Below are positions 33,601-41,520 of a stretch of DNA of 43,880 bases, one piece after another. Position 1 is the first letter of the stretch. Each line of letters begins with the position of its first letter. The stretch is from positions 1 through 43,880 of the forward strand of contig JAHHHH010000064.1 of the NCBI GenBank assembly GCA_019359415.1. The letters run 5' to 3'. Under the pieces are notes generated by a model. It did not search any database, had not been told where the DNA came from, and saw only the letters and a list, made by a program, of their open reading frames with translations. This stretch comes from Iphinoe sp. HA4291-MV1. Lineage in GTDB: Bacteria > Cyanobacteriota > Cyanobacteriia > Cyanobacteriales > Nostocaceae. The position numbers and the translations under genes were made by a program.

Positions 33601-36118
33601 CTAGCAGTAGAACTTGTTCCTGTGGCGATCGCTTGAACAAATTCACCCGCATCAGTTGACCTTGCTCTAAATTAAAAGGACGGTACGCTTTTTCTAGCAG
33701 ACGTTCGTTCAAGAACGCCTCGCTCCAAGTTGAAGCATCTTCTGTGTAGAAACAAAGCTGCGCCTGCTTGTTAACCCATTGAATGGGTTTGTTATCAATA
33801 GCAGTGAAAGTAGTCCGTAAAGCAGAATGTCGTTCTACCAGTTTCTCAAAAGCACGCTGCAATGCTGGAATATCTACATCTCCCTTTAGACGGACTGCAT
33901 TGACAATATTGTAAGCTGGGCTTTCTGGTGCTAACTGGTACAAAAACCATAGAGAACGCTGAGCATAAGAGAGAGGTTGTTCAATATCAGCTTCCGTAAC
34001 AGGGATGAGATCTGTCTGTGGGTTGGGTTTAAGTTCGGTCAACTGAGCTAACACCTGAGTGACAAGCTGGGCAATACTATCACCTTCCAAGAAACTTGTC
34101 ATAGGCAAAATTACTCCCAGATCAGTTTCGATACTGTGCTGTAGTTCTATTGCCATCAAGGAGTCTAGACCCAAAGAGCTCAAAGGCTGTTGACAGTTCA
34201 ACTGGGAAGGAGTTATCTTTAACACCCGCGCCACACACTCCTGAAGATAAGACTCCAAGAGCAGCTTTTGGTCTTTTGGTTCTATTACCAGGAGAGCTTC
34301 GCGAGTCAGTTTATCTTTGCTCTCCATGACATAAGTATCTTCTAAAATGCTGCTAGCTACTACATCCAGGCTTCCATTGAGAAAGCCGACGCCGCAGGCA
34401 TGGCGTTGAATCTTGCCACTGGAAGTTTTGGGAATGTTTCCTGGCTTGAGCAGTAAGACACCATAAACTTGCAACTCGTGTTGTTCTGCGACTGCTTGAC
34501 GAATAGCTTTCACGACCTCCTCGACATCTAAATTCCGGAGGTGGCTGCGCTTGACTTCCACAACAACCGCTAGCCGTTCTTCACGGGTGACATTAATGGC
34601 AAATGCCGCACTACAAGTGGGTTGCAGTGCCGGATGGCTTTGTTCCACTGTCAGTTCAATATCTTGGGGGTAATGGTTGCGACCTCGGATAATAATCAAA
34701 TCCTTGAGGCGACCAGTGACAAATAGTTCCCCTGACTGCAAAAATCCTAAATCTCCCGTGCGGAGAAACGGTCCTGACGCTCCTGGCGTCGCTAACGCTT
34801 CGCTAACGCCAGTGTCCTTGAGGTAGCCTCGGAAAGTGCGTTGTGTTTCCTCGCTCCGGTTCCAATAGCCTTGAGTTACACTTGGACCCGATATCCAAAT
34901 TTCACCTACTTCATCGGGGTTGCAGCGGGTCATTGTCTCTGGATGGGCAATCACAACTTGTAGATCCTGCAAGGGTTGACCGCAACCAACCACTGTTTGG
35001 CTGGCGGAATCCTCCTTGCTAGCTGTAACTACTCGATTTTGCTCTAGCGCTTCTTTTTGAACGGTTTGTAGGATTGGCGGGGCGCTTGCATGACCACCAG
35101 AAACAATCAGAGTCGTTTCTGCCATGCCGTAACACGGGTAGAATGCCTCGCGGCGGAAGCCACAAAGTGCAAAAGCTGCTACAAAACGCTCCATAGTTTC
35201 GGCACGGATCGGTTCGGCTCCGTTAAAAGCCACCTGCCAGCTACTGAGGTCGAGAGTCGCTCGCTGATCGTCCGTAATTTTGTTCACGCATAACTCGTAA
35301 GCAAAATTAGGTCCGCCGCTGGTGGTGCCTTTGTAGAGAGAAATTGCCGTTAGCCAGCGCAAAGGCTTTTTTAGGAAATTTTCCGGCGACATAAGTATGA
35401 CCGGAAATCCACCATAAAGGGGCTGTAGTACATTCCCAATCAGTCCCATGTCATGAAATAAGGGCAACCAGCCTACAACTATACTTTCTTCTGTATGCTG
35501 GAATGCCGTCTTAATGATTTTCTCGTTGTGCAGCAAATTACCATGACTTACCATCACCCCTTTCGGTGTCCCTGTAGAACCCGAGGTGTACTGTAGAAAT
35601 GCTAAAGTGTCGCTATTTATTTTTAAAGGCTGCCAAGAGAGTGCAAAGTTGTTAGTAAGATTTTCGGTAGCTATATAATGCAAAGCTGCTAGTTCTGGTT
35701 CTTGTTTTAAGCTGTGTTCAATATTGGTAAGAACAGATGTTGTTGTGAGGGCGAAACTAGCTTGGGCATCTTTCACAATCGCTTGCAGTCTTGTCATGCG
35801 CTGATTGCGGCGCGGTGGATACGCAGGAACAGCAGTAACACCTGCGTACAGACACCCGAAAAAAGCAGCAATGAATTCCAGTCCAGGCGGGTATAAAAGC
35901 AGCGCTCTTTCTCCAGTAGCTTTCATGCTCTGCAGCAGAGCAGCAAGCGATCGCGCTTTTTGGTCTAATTCTTTATAACTTAAGCTAACTTCTTGGGTTT
36001 CTCCATCTACCAAAAAGGTATATGCTACCTGGCTTTGTTGCTGTAGCGCTCTTTTGCGTAACAGGTCAACCAAAGTCGCTTCACCAAGAGTCGAGACTGA
36101 AAACAAATTGTTGTCCAT
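30629..36118 (-). CDS. Lipo-initiating hybrid synthetase FAAL-ACP-C-A-PCP
   Basis: About 1829 residues from the ATG at 36118 (MDNNLFS). The frame is open to 36190, but the extra 24 residues do not look like family sequence. Order: fatty acyl-AMP ligase about 1-580 (YTSGSTGTPKG, GWLPLFHDMGL, then the FAAL-typical RLKDLIIIRGRNHYPQDIE), ACP about 620-690 with GLDSL, C about 710-1145 with HHIVSDF, A about 1165-1695, PCP about 1710-1780 (GGHSLLA). The FAAL loads a fatty acid on the ACP without CoA, and the C domain acylates the first amino acid. The A pocket reads DVWDTGCIDK, which I cannot assign; acidic residues at two sites would suit a basic side chain. An 11-13 residue insertion (GVSEALATPGAS) interrupts a conserved FAAL loop, and a heptamer repeat sits in the C-A linker. 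Confidence 0.9.
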   Translation of the reverse strand: MDNNLFSVSTLGEATLVDLLRKRALQQQSQVAYTFLVDGETQEVSLSYKELDQKARSLAALLQSMKATGERALLLYPPGLEFIAAFFGCLYAGVTAVPAYPPRRNQRMTRLQAIVKDAQASFALTTTSVLTNIEHSLKQEPELAALHYIATENLTNNFALSWQPLKINSDTLAFLQYTSGSTGTPKGVMVSHGNLLHNEKIIKTAFQHTEESIVVGWLPLFHDMGLIGNVLQPLYGGFPVILMSPENFLKKPLRWLTAISLYKGTTSGGPNFAYELCVNKITDDQRATLDLSSWQVAFNGAEPIRAETMERFVAAFALCGFRREAFYPCYGMAETTLIVSGGHASAPPILQTVQKEALEQNRVVTASKEDSASQTVVGCGQPLQDLQVVIAHPETMTRCNPDEVGEIWISGPSVTQGYWNRSEETQRTFRGYLKDTGVSEALATPGASGPFLRTGDLGFLQSGELFVTGRLKDLIIIRGRNHYPQDIELTVEQSHPALQPTCSAAFAINVTREERLAVVVEVKRSHLRNLDVEEVVKAIRQAVAEQHELQVYGVLLLKPGNIPKTSSGKIQRHACGVGFLNGSLDVVASSILEDTYVMESKDKLTREALLVIEPKDQKLLLESYLQECVARVLKITPSQLNCQQPLSSLGLDSLMAIELQHSIETDLGVILPMTSFLEGDSIAQLVTQVLAQLTELKPNPQTDLIPVTEADIEQPLSYAQRSLWFLYQLAPESPAYNIVNAVRLKGDVDIPALQRAFEKLVERHSALRTTFTAIDNKPIQWVNKQAQLCFYTEDASTWSEAFLNERLLEKAYRPFNLEQGQLMRVNLFKRSPQEQVLLLAVHHIVSDFWSLAVFVQELGMLYQAQKNGIPVFFPTLALQYADHSRWQAQMLASPEGDRLWAYWQRQLTGELPVLNLHTERPRPAVQTYRGATVPFKLNAELTQKLKALSRAQGATLYMTLLAVYQVLLSRYTGQKDILVGSPTAGRSRADLADLVGYFVNPVVLRADLSGNPNFEAFLGQVKQTVLNAFEHQDYPFALLVERLQPVRDPSRSPLFQTMFVLEKAHLQKLESLASFALGVAGARMHLGELEMESVALEQRVAQFDLTLMMAEVDGELAASLEYNTDLFDAATITRMASHFQTLLESIVANPNQELSELSMLPPAELYQLLAEFNQNQSKIQNPKSKIEQCIHELFTTQVEQTPDAIAVVFENEQLTYRDLNIRANQLAHHLQSLGVEPDVLVGICMERSLEMVVGVLGILKAGGAYVPLDPTYPKERLAFMLEDTQATILLTQQNLVASLPKHRAKVICLDADWEIIAQESADNPTGAVIPVNLAYIIYTSGSTGQPKGVMIPHKGIVNRLVSGTIRYQLTSNDRVLQKTSFSFDVSVWEMFGALLSGSRLVMARPGGHQDPSYLVKVMAQQQITLVDFVPAMLQLVLEQPGLEGCISLRYVTCGGEALPLEVRDRFFALLSSVELHNCYGPSEVSIDATYWVCDRHSSIISIGRPIANQQVYILDEHLQPVPVGVPGELYVGGAGLARGYLNRPDLTAEKFIPHPFSDERGAYLYKTGDLALYLPDGNIEFLGRLDDQVKVRGFRLELGEIEVILRRHPSVEDVAVVVQDDTSNDASCKRLLAYLVPKQRHQQIEFWPSVGEYPYHQQFSVKSLRTYLSSYLPDYMIPGTFVTLPQMPRTPNGKLDYRALPAPDIASFEQTGTYVPPTTGLEEALAMIWSEILQLERVGIHDNFFELGGHSLLAIQVISRIRDLFRVELPLHSLFEAATVAKLSQILIARETKPGQMEKIAVIFLKITAMSTQDVKITLQQKKGERVEI
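32562..32592. repeat. ATTTTGG heptamer tandem repeat inside the C-A linker
   Basis: Four perfect ATTTTGG units (32562-32589) plus a partial fifth. This heptamer is a known class of cyanobacterial short tandem repeat, usually intergenic. Here it is translated on the minus strand as SKIQNPKSKIE in the flexible linker between the C and A domains, where length changes are tolerated. Confidence 0.8.
34775..34813. repeat. Short interspersed repeat inserted in frame in the FAAL domain
   Basis: A GC-rich palindromic unit (TGGCGTCGCTAACGC ... GCTAACGCCA) occupies these positions and encodes VSEALATPGAS. The FAAL family normally runs straight from a 'G-Y-L-x-D-T-G' segment to 'G-P-F-L-R-T-G-D-L-G'. 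TTCGCTAAC-type units also occur at about 11120 and, in related form, at 42857-42920. Confidence 0.6.
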
Positions 36119-36246
36119 TAGCCCCTCTGGCTTGTTATAAGTAAGCATTAGTAAAGTGAGAATATTTGTACAACAACAAGCCAATGTCAAATGGAGTTAA
36201 ATTTACGTAGTAAAAACATATGTTTGTTTGATTGCATAATATTTAT

Positions 36247-36355
36247 CTCTTGAGTTTCCACTTGATTAACTATCAAAGTCACCTCTGCTTACTTCTCGCT
36301 TAAGAGCGCAAAGTTTTATGCAAACACCGCTAATTCTTTACAAAACTTCATTAAA
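36247..36355 (-). promoter_or_regulatory. Promoter region of the NRPS operon (copy A of a duplicated upstream block)
   Basis: On the minus strand, TTGTAA (36338-36343) and CATAAA (36315-36320) are 17 bp apart, a plausible sigma-70-type promoter, with a predicted start near 36307 and a leader of about 190 nt to the ATG at 36118. The block aligns with 39516-39626 upstream of the adhesin gene: CTAATTCTTTACAAAA and AGTTTTATGCAAA are identical and the rest is about 75-80% similar. Only the -35/-10 spacing and conservation support this; no binding site for a known regulator is obvious. Confidence 0.55.
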
Positions 36356-36362
36356 GGAAAAT

Positions 36363-39300
36363 CTAAGTACGGCATCCATCTGGCTTGTTCCAAGAACTGC
36401 GAGGCGTGGTGGCTGCATCGGCTGTAAAGACTACTTGCCCTTTTTCATTTATTACCCACCCAGTTGCTTCTACTATAGGTTCTGGTGTGGTGATAGTTGG
36501 ATTTGTGGAAATATTTGCTCTAGAGTTTTTCTCTATTTCGGGGTTGAGAGTGACCCAATCTACTTGAATGGCGTCGGGTGTGAGAATGTCTTTGGGGTTG
36601 GGAGGTAAGCCGCCGCGTCCGGTAATGATGAAACTGCTCTGAGCATAGTTTGGGGAGTTGCAACCTTGGGCTAATTTGGTGTCAATTGGTACTGATGGCA
36701 AGTTGACTAAGCCGCTGTTGAGGTCAATATCGGGTGTGTTGATTTGCACGGTACCACTTAATTCTGGACTTGCCCCTTTGGCGGTAATATCACTTTCTGC
36801 GGTGGGTGCAAGCTGGAACTGGATGCCAAAAAGACCTTTGGCATTAATTCTGACATTACCCCCTCTGAAATCCTTCGAATCAGCACGGATATCGCTATTT
36901 TCCTTTGGGACGGCAACTAGGTTGTCAGTATCAATGGTGATGTTACCGCCAGTGATATTGCTTCCTCTGGCTTTTGTTGTGATGCTACTTCCACGGCGCA
37001 AGATTAAATTCCTAGAGCGCAGGTTAATATTACCCTGCCCCGCTGTGGTGTCAGCACTGAAGCTTGCGCCGTTGGAAAGATGGATAGAAGCAGCTTTTGC
37101 TTCAATGCTACCAGCATTCCCTGAGCCTTGACTATTCACAGTGACTTTGGCATTATCCTGAATAGTCAACTGCCCAGTTGTTATCTTGATGCCTCCCCCT
37201 TGACCTGTGGAGTTAGTCTGTGTATTTGCAAATAAGCCACTAGTAGCACCCGTTTCTGTGATGGCGTTGGCAACAAATGGATCGATGGGATTAGGAAATT
37301 TGGCAATGCGGTTGATATAATCTGAGTCGCTGCCAGAGATAGTCACTCGGTTTGTTGCATTGACTATGATATTGCCAGCTTGTCCCTGACCAAAGGTTGT
37401 GGTTACAAGTTGCCCGCCGTTTACCGCTTCAAATAAGCGGGTAGCATTCACCGTGATATTCCCGCCCTGTCCATCCCCTTTGCTACGGGCGCTTAAAACT
37501 GCCCCCTCTGCAATTCGGAATGTTCCAGTATGAACTATAATGTTGCCAGCCTGAAAATTGGTATCAGTACTGGTAAATAATCCACTAGGCAAACCACTAC
37601 TGGGAACACTGCCTGAAATATCGACAACATCGGCATTAATCTGGATACTTCCTGCGTTACCCTGTCCTTGGGTACTGTCTTTGATGATAGCGCCGTCTTT
37701 TAGCACTAAAGAACCAGCCTTAATGTTAAGGTTTCCACCTGAACCTATCCCCCCTGGCAGCACACCTAGGGTGATTCTGGTCGATTCTCCAGCTTGAGCC
37801 GTTTCTCCTCCAATGAGCAAGATTGTACCTTTGACATCCAAATTGATATTTGCTCCCCGTCCTTGTCCGGCTATATCTAAATCCCCTTGAAGTAAAGCAT
37901 TTGAACTCAAAGATAACTGTTCAGCTTTGATGTTGATGCTGCCCCCATCCCCTTGTCCTGACATACGGGCAATCAGCCCAGCGCTATTGCTCGCAGAAAA
38001 GAACCTAGTCGTGATGTTTATATCACCGCCCTTGCCCACACCTCCAAATTCCACACTGCTGAATGCACTACTCTGGTATCCATCGCTATTAAATCCATCA
38101 AAGGAAACCGTATCGCGGGCAATGATATTTACGTTCCCAGCATTGCCACGTCCACCAGGTTGTATATCGGAAGCTTCACTAACGATGGTTTGCAGTTGAG
38201 CGCCATTGGTAAGAAAAAGCGATCCAGTTGTGATGTTGATGCCTCCACTGTTGCCTACTGCTCCACGTTCCACAATATTAAAGATAGATGCTCTATTCAA
38301 GGAGACGGTATCGCGAGCATTGATATTCACGCTACCTGCATTCCCCTGTCCATTAGTGCTGGCATCCAGAAAAGCGTCGTTAGTTAGGAACAGTGATCCA
38401 GTGTTAATGATAATGCCTCCACTGTTGCCTACTGCCCCTGCGGTGATCGAACTGTATGCTGCTGATGCGCCTCCGTTAAAAGAGACGGAATCTTGAGCAG
38501 TAATCTTGACAGTGCCTGCATTTCCCTGTCCAAGGGAGTTATCAGCAATAAAGCTATCCTCTCTAACGTTCACTACCCCAGTTGCATCAAGCTGAATATC
38601 CCCTGCTTGACTTTGGGGCGATCCCAATTCTGACGCAATCCCTGCTCGCAGTTTACTTTGTCCGGAAATATCGATATTCCGAGCATTGATAGTAATATCC
38701 CCTCTACCCCCGGCGCGTACATTCACTTCAGCGCCATTCACCAGAGATACATCGGTTCGTGAGAACTCATCAGGAAAACTCAAACGCAGGTTGCTTCCAT
38801 CAATATTCAGCCCAACTGTACCTGTTCCCGCAACTCCTGCCAACTCGATTCGACCACCTGGCGCTAGGAGTTGTCCACTGTTCATGCTCACATTGCCACC
38901 TGCAAGTGCTAAGGTTCCACCATCCTTCACTTGTAGATGAGATCCTTGTATCTGAATACTCCCAGCATTAATCCCGTATTGCAAGCCAATAGGCACATTG
39001 ATAGTCAGCAGGGGTGTAGACTGAGGATTAGTCGCACTAAACTCAAAGCCATCTGCAAACTTCAAACTACTAGCCGTACTGCCAACAAAAGAACCACCAA
39101 TATCCAATCGCGCATTAGGACCAAATATAATCCCGTTCGGATTAATCAGAAACAAGTTTGCAGCGCCATTTGCTCTGATTAACCCATCAATATTAGAGAT
39201 AGACTTACCCGTCACACGGCTAATAATGTTCTGAATATCAAGAGCATTATTGAAAAAAGCAGTGCCGTTAGTAGGAACAGAAAACTCCCTAAAGCTGTGG

Positions 39301-39479
39301 AACAAATTGCTTCCGGCTTTGGTTCCTCCAGTAATAGTGCTGGTGTTACCCTGTTGTGTGACAGTGGAATTATTAGGCAAAGTGCCATCGGGGGTAATTT
39401 GGGCGTGAGCACTGTTTGCACTAGAAACACTTATTGCAACTCCTAAAAACCACCCCAAACGAGTACTTATCCCAGACAT
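36363..39479 (-). CDS. TpsA-type filamentous haemagglutinin (two-partner secretion)
   Basis: About 1038 residues from the ATG at 39479, which has GGAGGAG about 5-10 bases upstream; the first possible start (39530) lacks one. A signal peptide (LGWFLGVAISVSS, cleavage near AHA-Q) precedes the TPS secretion domain with the hallmark FLINPNGIIFGPNA and an NGTAFFNN segment. The rest is a repetitive beta-helix with many GQGNAGS-type turns. The C-terminal ATGWVINEKGQVVF tail is typical of cyanobacterial family members. It needs an outer-membrane TpsB partner, and none is in this window. It would be secreted or surface-bound and act in adhesion. The stop lies only 7 bases from the duplicated block that drives the NRPS operon. 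Confidence 0.9.
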   Translation of the reverse strand: MSGISTRLGWFLGVAISVSSANSAHAQITPDGTLPNNSTVTQQGNTSTITGGTKAGSNLFHSFREFSVPTNGTAFFNNALDIQNIISRVTGKSISNIDGLIRANGAANLFLINPNGIIFGPNARLDIGGSFVGSTASSLKFADGFEFSATNPQSTPLLTINVPIGLQYGINAGSIQIQGSHLQVKDGGTLALAGGNVSMNSGQLLAPGGRIELAGVAGTGTVGLNIDGSNLRLSFPDEFSRTDVSLVNGAEVNVRAGGRGDITINARNIDISGQSKLRAGIASELGSPQSQAGDIQLDATGVVNVREDSFIADNSLGQGNAGTVKITAQDSVSFNGGASAAYSSITAGAVGNSGGIIINTGSLFLTNDAFLDASTNGQGNAGSVNINARDTVSLNRASIFNIVERGAVGNSGGINITTGSLFLTNGAQLQTIVSEASDIQPGGRGNAGNVNIIARDTVSFDGFNSDGYQSSAFSSVEFGGVGKGGDINITTRFFSASNSAGLIARMSGQGDGGSINIKAEQLSLSSNALLQGDLDIAGQGRGANINLDVKGTILLIGGETAQAGESTRITLGVLPGGIGSGGNLNIKAGSLVLKDGAIIKDSTQGQGNAGSIQINADVVDISGSVPSSGLPSGLFTSTDTNFQAGNIIVHTGTFRIAEGAVLSARSKGDGQGGNITVNATRLFEAVNGGQLVTTTFGQGQAGNIIVNATNRVTISGSDSDYINRIAKFPNPIDPFVANAITETGATSGLFANTQTNSTGQGGGIKITTGQLTIQDNAKVTVNSQGSGNAGSIEAKAASIHLSNGASFSADTTAGQGNINLRSRNLILRRGSSITTKARGSNITGGNITIDTDNLVAVPKENSDIRADSKDFRGGNVRINAKGLFGIQFQLAPTAESDITAKGASPELSGTVQINTPDIDLNSGLVNLPSVPIDTKLAQGCNSPNYAQSSFIITGRGGLPPNPKDILTPDAIQVDWVTLNPEIEKNSRANISTNPTITTPEPIVEATGWVINEKGQVVFTADAATTPRSSWNKPDGCRT

Positions 39480-39515
39480 TCCACTCCTCCACACTTTACA
39501 GCAATTACACTCGAT

Positions 39516-39626
39516 TCTTGAGTAAACCACATAAAAGTGGTACTCAAACTACCTCTGTCTACTTCTCGGCAAGAGACACAAGAGTTTTATGCAAAGCGTG
39601 CTAATTCTTTACAAAAGTTTATAAAA
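39516..39626 (-). promoter_or_regulatory. Promoter region of the tpsA gene (copy B of the duplicated block)
   Basis: Minus-strand TTGTAA (39609-39614) and CATAAA (39586-39591) are separated by 17 bp, identical in spacing to copy A. The predicted start is near 39578, giving about 100 nt of leader to the ATG at 39479. The spacer keeps the GAATTAGC and TTTG parts in both copies. A small inverted repeat (TTGAGTACCAC / GTGGTTTACTCAA) lies between promoter and gene. The promoter begins 14 bases from the terminase stop codon. Confidence 0.55.
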
Positions 39627-39627
39627 G

Positions 39628-40923
39628 TCAATGGTTGCTGGTCAAGCACCAACTAAAGTCTTTTCGGCTTGAGAGCGCAACTTCGAGATAAGCGAACGCG
39701 ATCGCCCACGAGAGAAGGCAGTCATCATGACCCGTAATTGCCTCACGATGAAGTGCCGAGAATTGCCGCATCTCCCGAATCCCTTCCCAGTCGGGTGGAA
39801 ACACTACCTCGCCTTGCTCTAAGCATAGTGCAATTCGGTCAGTCATGATAAGTTTCGATGTTTTGGTCGTCTTGACAAGTTCGATACGCGATCGCGGTCT
39901 GTCGGAAGCCAAGTTCTCAGCGATCACCGTGCCCCCCGAATTCGCTTCAATGGCGACAATGGTAGGTTTGTACTTGTCGATGAGTTCAATGCATTTCTTT
40001 CGGGCTTTGAGATTAGTTTGACCTGACTCGCGATATTCGGCGACCAGAGAGAATGGAAGCTTGGTGATGTCCCACATTTGAGCAACAAAGAAATCCGCAC
40101 CCCCGAAATTTGGATCGATGCCCATGAGATAGTAGTGCGCGGGTTCACGGGCACCGATCCACTTGCCGACGGAGCAAGCCGCGATCGCATCAAGCGAAAA
40201 CAATGAATCACTCTCGCCCGTCGGGATACACAGCAGTTCTTCATCAGCGAAACGTCCATAGTCCCTGAACAATTGCTCACGCCACTGCTCACGAGTCATC
40301 TTTAACCCTTGAGTCAGAACAATTCGCTCAAACAACCCATCAATGAGGGCATCGTCGATTGTGTAGGTATGTAACGAAAAATCTTTCTCCCCAGCGCGGA
40401 TTTCCTCAATGAGCCGATTAAATGGATTGGATGCACCGAAATGAGTGGAGATGATTCGCATCTGTCCACCCCAAGCGAGAATCGCCATACCCGCTTTTAT
40501 CAATTGTTCAAAGTCTTGGTGAAATGCCGCCTCATCAACAACTATCTTCCCTTTCTTTGCCCGGAGGTTACTAGGTCGAGAGGAAAGTGCCGAAACTTTA
40601 AAACCCGATGCAAAACGAACACGAAATACTAAAATGTCCTCCTCATCATCTTTCAGCACGTCTTGCTCGATTTCCGACGCCGCCAGCTGATATCCCCTTG
40701 CCCAGTACGCCACATCTTCTATATATTGCTCCGACATATCTTTGTTGTAACCCACGTAGTATGTGTCGCATCCACGAATTTTGGCTGCATCAAGCGCACT
40801 TGCAGCGGCATCAGCCCAAGATATTCCAATTCGTCGGGATTTCTCGACAACTTTGACCCGTGAGTTATCCGCCACCCATCTCGCTTGGTACGGCAGAAGC
40901 AATGGTGGACTTTTCCTCCACAC
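39628..40923 (-). CDS. terL: Phage terminase large subunit (Mu gp28-like)
   Basis: Packaging motor. The ATPase part has an adenine/Walker A-like VVEKSRRIGIS and Walker B IVVDEAAF. The nuclease part has MGIDPNFGGADF and a late GHDDCLLSWAIA with the final metal-binding Asp pair. The frame is open from an ATG at 41037, but that would overlap the small-subunit gene by 173 bases. A GTG at 40923 is preceded by AAGGAG 8 bases away and keeps the whole ATPase, so it is preferred (about 431 residues). The C-terminal SSRKDFSWCLTSNH is unlike the usual ending. The downstream portal gene expected in a phage is missing, replaced by the tpsA promoter, so the end may be a recombination junction. Confidence 0.85.
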   Translation of the reverse strand: MWRKSPPLLLPYQARWVADNSRVKVVEKSRRIGISWADAAASALDAAKIRGCDTYYVGYNKDMSEQYIEDVAYWARGYQLAASEIEQDVLKDDEEDILVFRVRFASGFKVSALSSRPSNLRAKKGKIVVDEAAFHQDFEQLIKAGMAILAWGGQMRIISTHFGASNPFNRLIEEIRAGEKDFSLHTYTIDDALIDGLFERIVLTQGLKMTREQWREQLFRDYGRFADEELLCIPTGESDSLFSLDAIAACSVGKWIGAREPAHYYLMGIDPNFGGADFFVAQMWDITKLPFSLVAEYRESGQTNLKARKKCIELIDKYKPTIVAIEANSGGTVIAENLASDRPRSRIELVKTTKTSKLIMTDRIALCLEQGEVVFPPDWEGIREMRQFSALHREAITGHDDCLLSWAIAFAYLEVALSSRKDFSWCLTSNH

Positions 40924-41518
40924 CCAGGATTCTCCTTCTAATCTCGTCGGCGGCTTCTTCGGTAAGCCCACTTCGAGACTGTCCTTTATTATCTTGGCTG
41001 CCGACTTCAGCAAGATACCTGTTGAATAAGTCTGCATCTTTCACCACCAGCGTTAACCCATATTCTGATGCAGCTGCTAAGAGTTGCTCAAGTGTGTTAA
41101 GGGGTTTCGGTAGTACTCGCTCAATTGCCCAGTTTGGCGTGGGACGAGTCTCAACATTATCTTCTTCGTAAGCGCTAAAAACATCAGTGTATAAAATGCG
41201 CCCTTTTTTTGAGTCGCCTTTGTATCGAGTCATTGTTTTTTCTGAGATGTGTTTTTTCCAGCGAACCGTTTGCCCGTGTTCTAAAGTTTCGGTGAGTTTT
41301 TGTGCAGCCGCTCGACGTTGGTGAGTGGGTGCATTTGTTCGGAATTCGGCGCGCGATCGCTCAACTTTGTCTCGAAAGTCTGGAAAGTCTGAAAACCATT
41401 TGTAAAAAGTTGCTTTACTAATACCTCCCGCGATCCAACCGCTCTCGTCACCGCCCTCAGTCGCGATCGCATCACAAATTCTTTCGGCTAGTTCTTGACT
41501 GTAGCGTGACTTCGCCAA
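40865..41518 (-). CDS. terS: Phage terminase small subunit-like DNA-binding protein
   Basis: 217 residues. The N-terminal ~60 residues contain a helix-turn-helix of the type in small terminases (IAGGISKATFYKWFSDFPDFRDKVERSRAEF). A basic middle and a helical C-terminus for oligomerisation follow. It is immediately upstream of and overlaps the large subunit, the normal order. The small subunit selects phage DNA and regulates the motor. The gap to the morphogenesis gene upstream is 2 bases, so all belong to one transcript. Confidence 0.75.
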   Translation of the reverse strand: MAKSRYSQELAERICDAIATEGGDESGWIAGGISKATFYKWFSDFPDFRDKVERSRAEFRTNAPTHQRRAAAQKLTETLEHGQTVRWKKHISEKTMTRYKGDSKKGRILYTDVFSAYEEDNVETRPTPNWAIERVLPKPLNTLEQLLAAASEYGLTLVVKDADLFNRYLAEVGSQDNKGQSRSGLTEEAADEIRRRILGVEEKSTIASAVPSEMGGG

Positions 41519-41520
41519 AG

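Noticed and set aside
36658-39182. Several plus-strand frames of 80-157 residues opposite tpsA
   Set aside because: They are hydrophobic, Pro/Leu-rich mirror translations of the beta-helix repeats on the other strand, with no ribosome-binding sites.
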